The translations under genes were made by a program, and so were the position numbers. The notes beneath the pieces were generated by a model that was not told where the DNA came from, made no database searches, and saw only the letters and a program-made list of their open reading frames with translations. Shown here piece after piece: positions 57,617-64,000 of a stretch of 64,000 bases of DNA (within the stretch, counting starts at the first letter, position 1; the number at the start of each line of letters is the position of its first letter). This stretch comes from Paraglaciecola sp. L3A3 (GTDB lineage Bacteria > Pseudomonadota > Gammaproteobacteria > Enterobacterales > Alteromonadaceae), in NCBI RefSeq assembly GCF_009796765.1, contig NZ_CP047023.1:4509501-4573500 (forward strand). The letters run 5' to 3'.

Positions 57617-57847
57617 ATGTAAAGTGTGAGTTATATTGTTGGGATTGGCCAATGCCTTTTTAATACTGTCAACAGGGGTGAAAATATGGCCACAGCAAGC
57701 TTAGTAGGGAGTCCAAATACACGAAATATATTGAAAGAAAGCATAGTCACCTCAAATTGATTTTTGTTTTTCATAACACTTGCTAACAAAGTATTATGGC
57801 TCAATTTTGATAATGCCGATTGAATGAGCCAAACAATAAGTACCAGT

Positions 57848-58624
57848 CTATTTCTGCTCGTCACGAGTAAAGACTAATTCACTACCTTGGCTTTTTTCTG
57901 CTGAGAATTGATAGCCTGCACTATTGAAGCGTTTTAATTCACTGATATCAGTGACGCGATTTTGAATGATATACCTAGCCATCAACCCACGGGCTTTTTT
58001 TGCAAAAAAACTAATCACTTTGTACTGGCCATTTTTACAATCTTGAAAAACGGGCGTATAAATCTCGGCATTTAATAATTTGGATTTTACTGATTTAAAA
58101 TATTCAGTTGAAGCAAGATTAACCAAAACATTATCACCTTGCTCTTCAATCGCTTGATTCAATTTGTTGGTTATTCTGTCATCCCAAAATTGATACAAGT
58201 TTTTGTGTTGCTCTACGTCTAAGCGAGTGCCCATCTCTAACCGATAGGCCTGCATTAAATCTAAAGGGCGTAATACACCATACAAACCAGACAAAATACG
58301 TAAATGTTGCTGGGCATACTCAAAATCGTTTTCTGTAAAACTACTGGCATCTAAGCCAGAATACACATCACCATTAAATGCTAGTACCGCTTGTTTGGCA
58401 TTTTCGGAGGTAAAAGGTAGTTGCCAACTGGCATATCGATCAGCATTTAAGCCCGCGAGTTTGTCACTGATTTTCATCAAAGATGAAATATTCGCAGGGG
58501 TCAGTTTTCTACAACGTTCAATCAAGGTTTCAGAATCAGCTAACATAGTTGGCTGAGTAAAGAGGTTAGTTGCTGGCGGGGTATCATAATCAAGGTTTTT
58601 GGCGGGTGAAATCACAACTAACAT
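57848..58624 (-). CDS. yaaA: YaaA family peroxide-stress protein (DUF328)
   Basis: A 258-residue protein that opens [13 protein letters not shown] and contains the YaaA stretches [39 protein letters not shown] (given as [13 protein letters not shown] and YRLEMGT), [11 protein letters not shown] and [14 protein letters not shown]. Length is normal. YaaA of E. coli lowers free iron and protects from hydrogen peroxide; it is cytoplasmic and binds DNA. AGGA lies 10 nt before the ATG. Divergent from tal; the 318-bp gap between them has only promoters, no further gene. Confidence 0.93.
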   Translation of the reverse strand: MLVVISPAKNLDYDTPPATNLFTQPTMLADSETLIERCRKLTPANISSLMKISDKLAGLNADRYASWQLPFTSENAKQAVLAFNGDVYSGLDASSFTENDFEYAQQHLRILSGLYGVLRPLDLMQAYRLEMGTRLDVEQHKNLYQFWDDRITNKLNQAIEEQGDNVLVNLASTEYFKSVKSKLLNAEIYTPVFQDCKNGQYKVISFFAKKARGLMARYIIQNRVTDISELKRFNSAGYQFSAEKSQGSELVFTRDEQK

Positions 58625-58942
58625 TTAAATAAATCCTATCTAGGTAAATTAACAATAACTAATATGAGGTAGCTACTGGCGAATACAAGCAAATCTATTA
58701 AAGTTTTAGTTAAATTACCTAAAAACCGTTACGTCTTATCATTTTACTGTTATTTTTGTTGCCGATTGTGCGAGTTTTACTGGCAAGCATTTTTTAACAG
58801 TTATACCCTGTACAGATACCATAATTTAATTTTCAATTAGCTAAGCTTGATAAGACATAAGATAGTTGCCTTATTTCTTTGAGATTGCATACAAGTTTGC
58901 CAAGCTATAGCCTACAAAAATGCCACTAACATAGAGGATTAT

Positions 58943-59896
58943 ATGTCTAACCAATTACAAGCTTTACGCGAAATCACTACAGTTGTAGCGGATACAGGCG
59001 ATATCGAAGCCATTAAAAAGTATCAACCTGTTGATGCGACCACTAACCCATCTTTGTTATTAAAAGCCGCTGAAATGCCACAATATAAGTCGCATTTAGA
59101 AGCAGCTGTTGCTTGGGCAAAAGAGCAATCTTCTGATCCAGCACAACAAATCATCGATGCTGGCGACAAGCTATCTGTCACTATTGGTACAGACATAGTG
59201 AATATCGTACCTGGCCGTATCTCAACTGAAGTTGATGCACGTTTATCTTTCGACACTGCTGCAAGCATCGAAAAAGCACATAAACTAGTAGCGCTATATG
59301 ATGAAGCCGGCGTCAGTAAAGACCGAATTTTGATCAAATTAGCTTCTACTTGGGAAGGTATTCGCGCAGCAGAAGTTTTAGAAAAAGAAGGCATCAACTG
59401 TAACCTAACCTTATTATTTGGTTTTGCTCAAGCACAAGCTTGTGCCGAAGCTGGTGCATTTTTAATCTCGCCATTTGTTGGTCGTATTTTAGATTGGTAC
59501 AAAGCTAAAACAGGTAAAGACAGCTACGCTCCTGCTGAAGATCCAGGTGTGGTTTCTGTTACTAAGATTTATAACTACTACAAAGAACACGGTTATAAAA
59601 CAGTAGTAATGGGCGCAAGCTTCCGTAACACTGATGAAATCACAGAATTAGCTGGTTGTGACCGTTTAACAATTGGCCCTGGTTTATTAGAAGATTTGTC
59701 TCAAGCTGAAGGGGCATTACCTCTTAAGTTAAAAGACACAGGCGCAACTAAAACACCTGGTGCTCCTTTAACTGAAGCTCAGTTCCGTTGGGACATGAAC
59801 CAAGATGCGATGGCTACTGAAAAGTTATCTGAAGGTATCCGTAACTTCGCTATCGACCAAGTTAAATTAGAAACGCTACTAAAAAGCTATTTATAA
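58943..59896 (+). CDS. tal: Transaldolase
   Basis: A 317-residue TalB-type transaldolase of the pentose phosphate pathway, cytoplasmic, moving dihydroxyacetone between sedoheptulose-7-phosphate and glyceraldehyde-3-phosphate. The [13 protein letters not shown] segment and the Schiff-base lysine in [16 protein letters not shown] are intact, as is [18 protein letters not shown] precedes the ATG. A strong terminator follows. It is next to pgi, a common sugar-phosphate pairing in this group. Confidence 0.97.
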   Translation: MSNQLQALREITTVVADTGDIEAIKKYQPVDATTNPSLLLKAAEMPQYKSHLEAAVAWAKEQSSDPAQQIIDAGDKLSVTIGTDIVNIVPGRISTEVDARLSFDTAASIEKAHKLVALYDEAGVSKDRILIKLASTWEGIRAAEVLEKEGINCNLTLLFGFAQAQACAEAGAFLISPFVGRILDWYKAKTGKDSYAPAEDPGVVSVTKIYNYYKEHGYKTVVMGASFRNTDEITELAGCDRLTIGPGLLEDLSQAEGALPLKLKDTGATKTPGAPLTEAQFRWDMNQDAMATEKLSEGIRNFAIDQVKLETLLKSYL

Positions 59897-59908
59897 GCTC
59901 AATTAGTT

Positions 59909-59938
59909 AAAAAAAGCGTCGTTCTGCGGCGCTTTTTT
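59909..59938 (+). terminator. Terminator of tal
   Basis: Hairpin AAAAAAGCGTCG / CGGCGCTTTTTT with loop TTCTG, 13 bp after the stop, ending in a T-run. Confidence 0.9.
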
Positions 59939-59952
59939 GTCATTATAATTGT

Positions 59953-60110
59953 ATATACCCAAAATCATTTGAGTTACACGCCGGCGAATGGGCAAAATCC
60001 CATGAGACATGACGGCTTAAATACCGACCTACATTCAACCTATGTAGGTCTGGCTTCAGCCCGTCAGCATCGCAGCCAATAAACGTGTAGTTTCAAGGAT
60101 AAAGATTATG
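59953..60110. repeat. Palindromic repeat unit in the pgi leader region
   Basis: Nested inverted repeats: inner GACCTACAT / ATGTAGGTC (60026-60034, 60042-60050), middle TGACGGCT / AGCCCGTCA, and outer ends TTGAGTTACACG and CGTGTAGTTTCAA that pair imperfectly. The form is that of a dispersed intergenic palindrome (REP/IRU type); a second copy is not in this window. It precedes the pgi ribosome site AAGGAAA. Confidence 0.5.
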
Positions 60111-60143
60111 TCCTTACAACCGCCCTACATTTAAGGAAACCTC

Positions 60144-61787
60144 ATGACAGCACTGACTGAATCTCCAGCTTGGCAACAATTAGCAAGCCTAGCAGAACAA
60201 GTAAAAACGCAACATATGCGAGATTGGTTTGCTGCCGATCCTAAAAGAGCAGAAAAATACACCCAATCAGCTTGTGGTATCGAATTAGATTTTTCAAAAA
60301 ACCTAGTAACTGATGAAGTTATTTCAGCACTACAATCACTTGCGACTGATTGTCAGGTAGCTGAAAAACGTGATGCAATGTTTGCTGGTGAAATTATCAA
60401 TCACACCGAAAAACGAGCAGTATTACACACCGCATTACGTAATTTTTCTGGTAAGCCTGTTTTGGTTGATGGCGAAGACGTGATGCCAGAAGTGTTAGCC
60501 TGTCAGCAAAAAATTGAAAAGTTTGTGGCCAGTGTTCACAACGGCGAGCTAAAAGGTTATACCGGAAAACCTCTTAAAGAAATTGTCGCAATCGGTATTG
60601 GTGGCTCATTTTTAGGCCCTAAAATTATGTCTGAAGCCCTTAAACCTTATTGGTTTAAAGGTGTAAAAGTGCACTATGTAGCCAACGTCGATGGCTGTCA
60701 TATCCAAGATGTTTTAGCGTCTGTTGATCACGAAGAAACCTTAGTGGTGATGTCGTCTAAATCTTTTAGCACCCAAGAAACATTACAAAATACCTTAACC
60801 GCTAAAGCTTGGTTCTTAAAAGCCGGTGGTAAACAAGAAGACATAGCGAAACACTTTATTGCTGTTTCTTCAAATATCAAAGCCGCAACCGAATTTGGTA
60901 TGGCTGAAGACAATATTTTTCCTATGTGGGATTGGGTTGGCGGTCGTTATTCTCTTTGGTCTGCGATTGGTTTACCTGTCGCCCTTACTATTGGTTATGA
61001 CAACTACCGTGCTTTGTTACAAGGTGCGTTTGAAATGGATGAACATTTTCAAAAAGCCCCTGCTGAACAGAACTTACCTATGATTTTAGCTAGTCTAGGT
61101 GTTTGGTATATCAACTTCTTTGGCGCACAAAGTCATGTGTTGCTACCTTATTATCATTATCTACGCGGCTTTCCAGCCTACGTACAACAGTTAGACATGG
61201 AAAGTAATGGTAAGCGTGTCTCTGGCGATAAAACAGTCACAGACTACGAAACAGGCCCAGTTATTTGGGGTAGTGAAGGCACGAACGGCCAACATTCATT
61301 CCACCAACTAATTCACCAAGGTACAGTATTAATTCCTGCTGATTTTATGTTGCCTTTAAATGTGCCTAATCAAGATGATACGCATCATGCCATGTTAGCC
61401 TCTAATTGTTTTGGTCAAACTCAAGCCTTAATGCAAGGTAAAACCTTTGACGAGTGTAAAGCTGACTTAGCCTCAAAAGGCCTAAGCGATGATGAGCTAG
61501 AATCATTAGCCACACACAAAACTATGCCAGGCAACAAACCTAGCAATACCTTCTTGTTCGATAAGCTTGATCCAAAAACCCTTGGTTCTTTGATTGCTTT
61601 ATATGAACATAAAGTGTTTGTGCAAGGTGCTATTTGGGGTGTGAACTCATTTGATCAATGGGGTGTAGAGCTTGGTAAAGAATTAGGCAACCAAGTATTA
61701 AACAAGCTAGTTAACACAGATGCAGAACTAAACTTTGATGCATCAACTAATCAACTTATCGCTAAATTTAGAAAAGCGAATAGCTAA
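60144..61787 (+). CDS. pgi: Glucose-6-phosphate isomerase
   Basis: A 547-residue enzyme of normal bacterial length, interconverting glucose-6-phosphate and fructose-6-phosphate in the cytoplasm. Family signatures are visible: [43 protein letters not shown] (with catalytic Glu and His region) and the C-terminal signature [20 protein letters not shown] is 7 nt before the ATG. The stop is followed at once by a 7-bp tandem repeat and then a terminator. Confidence 0.98.
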   Translation: MTALTESPAWQQLASLAEQVKTQHMRDWFAADPKRAEKYTQSACGIELDFSKNLVTDEVISALQSLATDCQVAEKRDAMFAGEIINHTEKRAVLHTALRNFSGKPVLVDGEDVMPEVLACQQKIEKFVASVHNGELKGYTGKPLKEIVAIGIGGSFLGPKIMSEALKPYWFKGVKVHYVANVDGCHIQDVLASVDHEETLVVMSSKSFSTQETLQNTLTAKAWFLKAGGKQEDIAKHFIAVSSNIKAATEFGMAEDNIFPMWDWVGGRYSLWSAIGLPVALTIGYDNYRALLQGAFEMDEHFQKAPAEQNLPMILASLGVWYINFFGAQSHVLLPYYHYLRGFPAYVQQLDMESNGKRVSGDKTVTDYETGPVIWGSEGTNGQHSFHQLIHQGTVLIPADFMLPLNVPNQDDTHHAMLASNCFGQTQALMQGKTFDECKADLASKGLSDDELESLATHKTMPGNKPSNTFLFDKLDPKTLGSLIALYEHKVFVQGAIWGVNSFDQWGVELGKELGNQVLNKLVNTDAELNFDASTNQLIAKFRKANS

Positions 61788-61856
61788 GATTCGAGATTCG
61801 AGATTCGAGATTCGAGATTCGAGATTCGAGATTCGAGATTCGAGATTCGAGATTCG
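61788..61856. repeat. 7-bp tandem repeat GATTCGA, 9.9 units
   Basis: Nine perfect GATTCGA units and a six-base partial unit, beginning at the base after the pgi stop codon. The units show no change. Not a CRISPR: there are no spacers. Confidence 0.95.
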
Positions 61857-61894
61857 TAAAGATGTTGCTTTAACAGTTTAGCTTGTCAATCAAT

Positions 61895-61929
61895 ACGGCG
61901 TTATTCTTATGAATGTCGCCGTTTTTTTA
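61895..61929 (+). terminator. Terminator of pgi
   Basis: Stem ACGGCG / CGCCGT extended by an inner ATTC / GAAT pairing, followed by seven T's; about 110 bp after the stop because the tandem repeat lies between. Confidence 0.85.
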
Positions 61930-62145
61930 TGCTGTTATATTATGATTTTCTCTCGAAACCCTAAATCAATCATTTCAAACCTTCAGCAAGTGTCACATTA
62001 AGTTCACATTTTATTAATAAATAATTCAAATACTTGTTCTATTTTTAAGCCTCTTATGGTACATATTTAAACCGTCTTTAGATGAAAACCTAAAGATTTC
62101 AATAATATGTTAACGCTGCGCTAAAAAATAATACTGGAGTTCATC

Positions 62146-62316
62146 ATGAATAAGTCCGAATTATTGTCAACTATAGATTCAGAAACCCGTAACTCAAAAT
62201 CTAAAACCAGCAAACGCAAGTGGAGAGAAATCGAAGCCATCCATGACAGACACAGACTTAGGCAAGAATTACGTGAGCTAGGTATGTCACCGGAAGATCA
62301 ATTAGAATTTATCTAA
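62146..62316 (+). CDS. DUF3545 family small protein
   Basis: A 56-residue basic protein, MNKSELLSTIDSET at the start and KRKWREIEAIHDRHRLRQEL in the centre, the wording of DUF3545 proteins found in Alteromonadales, Vibrionales and relatives. GGAG lies 7 nt before the ATG. Function unknown; the Lys/Arg-rich helix suggests nucleic-acid or ribosome contact, a guess. The stop codon TAA is formed by the TA flank plus the first base of the mobile element that starts here, so the original C-terminus may have been longer. Confidence 0.85.
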   Translation: MNKSELLSTIDSETRNSKSKTSKRKWREIEAIHDRHRLRQELRELGMSPEDQLEFI

Positions 62317-62566
62317 CCTGAGTTCTGGATAAGAAGTATCGTCTAATCTGGATTTTTCATTAAAATTCAATGGCTTAATAATATCCAGCCAAATCACCTC
62401 ACCTGGATGCTAACTCGGTGACGAAATTTTGGTGTATAGCAAGGCGGATTGTCGTACGTAATAACGTGTAATTGCTAGACTCTCCTCCATCGCGGCTAGG
62501 CAGCCCAACGCCGCTAGGCACAAAAAGAGCGTTATCGAGAGGTTCGGCTTATCCAGTATTCAGGTT
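62315..62566. mobile_element. MITE-like element copy C (complete, opposite orientation)
   Basis: A 252-bp element bounded by AACCTGAGTTCTGGATAAG and CTTATCCAGTATTCAGGTT, flanked by TA on both sides of ACCTGA...TCAGGT. Its reverse complement aligns with both ends of copy B. It is short, with no coding capacity. Confidence 0.82.
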
Positions 62567-62589
62567 ATCTAATCAATCGCTACAAAAAA

Positions 62590-62606
62590 GCCCTGATATT
62601 CAGGGC
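62590..62606 (-). terminator. Terminator of the glutamate-synthase-domain gene
   Basis: Stem GCCCTGA / TCAGGGC with a TAT loop; on the minus strand it is followed by six T's, 27 bp after the gene stop. Confidence 0.88.
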
Positions 62607-62633
62607 GTTTTAGTTTTTATAACATTACCAACT

Positions 62634-64000
62634 TCAGCTTTCGGTTACTTCTTCTAAACCACTGTAACATTGCACCACAAAATTGGTGGGCATAAAACAC
62701 TTAGATGAAGATTCTTTCATTTCATGGGCAAATCGCTCTGGATAATCGTCGCCTAATAAACTACCTTGCACTAAACCTATGTAAATTTGATCCAAACGCT
62801 TAATTTTAGTTTCGCTGACTCTACGATATATATGTGAACGCGTGATTTGATTGGGATCTCGCAAACCAGCAGAGGCAACCAAGTCCATAGTGGCCCGTAC
62901 TGTTTCTTTTTGATATCGAGCAATCCGAGTCGCTTTATCGTTAACCACTAAGCCAGCGGCTAATATGGGGTCTTGCGTGGCAATACCTGTTGGACATTCA
63001 TTGGTATTGCACACCAAAGACTGCACACAACCTAACGCGACCATCATACCTCTAGCACTATTACATAGATCGGCACCTAAAGATAAATTCTTAACTATGT
63101 CAAAACCAGTGAACACTTTACCACTGGCGATCACTTTGATTTCCTTACGTAAATTAAAACCAGTAAGCACGTCAGTAATAAACACTATGGCTTCTCTTAG
63201 TGGCATACCAACCGAATTAGAATATTCTAAGGGTGCTGCGCCTGTGCCACCTTCGCCCCCATCTACTGTGATAAAATCGGGTTTAATATTGGTTTCAACC
63301 ATGGCTTTACAAAGAGCAATAAATTCACTTTTTCGGCCGACTGCCAATTTGAAACCTATAGGTTTTCCACCAGATAAATCTCGTAATTGTTGAATAAAAT
63401 CCATCATCTCTAGCGGCGTTTTAAATACACTATGTGCTGGCGGGGAATCCACTCTAGTAGCGGGTTCAACATGACGAATTTGCGCGATCTCTAAGGTGTT
63501 TTTATCTGCTGGTAAAATGCCACCGTGCCCAGGTTTAGCACCTTGGCTTAATTTAATTTCAATCATCTTGATATTAAATTTAGTAGCAGTTTCGGTAAAC
63601 CTTTCTGCACTGAATTTGCCCCGCACATCACGACAACCAAAATAGCCTGTACCAATTTGCCAAACGAGATCTCCGCCATGTTGCAGGTGATAAGGGCTGA
63701 CGCTGCCCTCTCCAGTATTATGATAAAAACCACCGAGTTTAGCGCCTTTATTCAAGGCTAAAATTGCATTCGCACTTAACGAACCGAAACTCATAGCTGA
63801 GACATTAAAAATACTCGCCTCATAGGGTTGCTTACAAGCTTGGCCACCAATTTTCACTCTAGGTTCGATAGCATTTTCATCTAGATGAATAGCCGCCATA
63901 GAGTGGCCAATCCATTCATAGCCTACCCTTTGAGTATCCACTTTGGTGCCATAGGGAATGGTATCTTGCTGACCTTTAGCCCTTTGATAAATCACCGAAC
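62634..64000 (-). CDS. FMN-binding glutamate synthase-domain protein, 5' end outside window
   Basis: The C-terminal 455 or so residues of a GltB-like FMN-binding domain protein; the frame is open to the right edge. Visible are ASIFNVSAMSFGSLSANAI, GEGSVSPYHLQHGGDLVWQI (given as two parts, GEGSVSPYHLQ and HGGDLVWQIG), KLSQGAKPGHGGILPA, DGGEGGTGAAPLEYSNSVG and the Cys-containing NTNECPTGIATQDP. Stand-alone proteins of this type, without the amidotransferase domain, are widespread and often have an N-terminal membrane segment; whether they make glutamate is not established. The gene ends in a good terminator. Confidence 0.9.
   Translation of the reverse strand, partial: SVIYQRAKGQQDTIPYGTKVDTQRVGYEWIGHSMAAIHLDENAIEPRVKIGGQACKQPYEASIFNVSAMSFGSLSANAILALNKGAKLGGFYHNTGEGSVSPYHLQHGGDLVWQIGTGYFGCRDVRGKFSAERFTETATKFNIKMIEIKLSQGAKPGHGGILPADKNTLEIAQIRHVEPATRVDSPPAHSVFKTPLEMMDFIQQLRDLSGGKPIGFKLAVGRKSEFIALCKAMVETNIKPDFITVDGGEGGTGAAPLEYSNSVGMPLREAIVFITDVLTGFNLRKEIKVIASGKVFTGFDIVKNLSLGADLCNSARGMMVALGCVQSLVCNTNECPTGIATQDPILAAGLVVNDKATRIARYQKETVRATMDLVASAGLRDPNQITRSHIYRRVSETKIKRLDQIYIGLVQGSLLGDDYPERFAHEMKESSSKCFMPTNFVVQCYSGLEEVTES

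Noticed and set aside
57631..57864. Minus-strand frame of 77 codons after yaaA
   Set aside because: It overlaps the yaaA 3' end, has no good start signal and no family resemblance.
61788..61856. CRISPR array
   Set aside because: The 7-bp units are contiguous with no spacers, and no cas genes are present.

Overview
The window is chromosomal DNA of a marine gammaproteobacterium. Low GC, RND, DGC and Pol II genes of gammaproteobacterial type, large TonB-dependent receptors beside polysaccharidases and tryptophan-halogenase-like genes, a DUF3545 gene and the mesD/mesX pair point to Alteromonadales, probably Alteromonadaceae (a Paraglaciecola/Glaciecola-like bacterium). The genus is inferred, not proven. 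No rRNA, tRNA or CRISPR array was seen.

Layout. (1) 1-10.4 kb: the 3' end of an SF2 helicase, then a complete heme-uptake operon of hmu type on the minus strand (hmuR-hmuY-hmuU-hmuV-hmuS) behind a paired Fur box, then a decayed second copy of the helicase 3' end with its downstream region and terminator. The operon therefore lies between direct repeats of about 700 bp. (2) 10.4-30.9 kb: folate-independent methionine synthase mesD with its partner mesX, a cold-shock protein, an adenine-deaminase-like enzyme with an altered active-site motif, a large SNF2 ATPase, an RND efflux operon followed by a two-component system, and DNA polymerase II coupled to a membrane diguanylate cyclase. (3) 31.0-45.3 kb: a xylan-type locus. 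A DUF5060-type glycosidase lipoprotein, a GH10 xylanase with two nearly identical carbohydrate-binding modules and a TonB-dependent receptor run leftwards. Four halogenase-like flavoprotein genes run rightwards from the same control region, which holds the perfect palindrome ATGTTAGCGCTAACAT. (4) 45.4-56.7 kb: a second, related locus, all on the minus strand: TonB-dependent receptor, three halogenase-like genes, a broken DUF6445 gene and a GH3 glycosidase. Similar LacI-type palindromes lie about 190-200 bp before the receptor and the GH3 gene. (5) 57.8-64 kb: housekeeping genes yaaA, tal, pgi, a DUF3545 protein and the end of a glutamate-synthase-domain protein.

How the genes work together. 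In the hmu locus HmuR and HmuY would capture heme, HmuU/HmuV form a small ExbB-like membrane module, and the membrane-anchored CobN-like HmuS acts on the tetrapyrrole. In the two glycan loci, outer-membrane receptors and surface or periplasmic lipoprotein glycosidases handle plant or algal polysaccharide. The accompanying seven halogenase-like proteins have no known substrate. Each array contains one divergent member that has lost the FAD-binding glycine motif, the catalytic lysine and the WxWxIP signature.

Mobile and repeat sequence: three copies of a MITE-like element with 19-bp inverted ends and TA flanks (about 13.8, 57.0 and 62.3 kb), one of which supplies the stop codon of the DUF3545 gene; a 60-bp relic of a receptor 3' end beside the xylanase gene; and a 7-bp tandem repeat that starts directly after the pgi stop codon.
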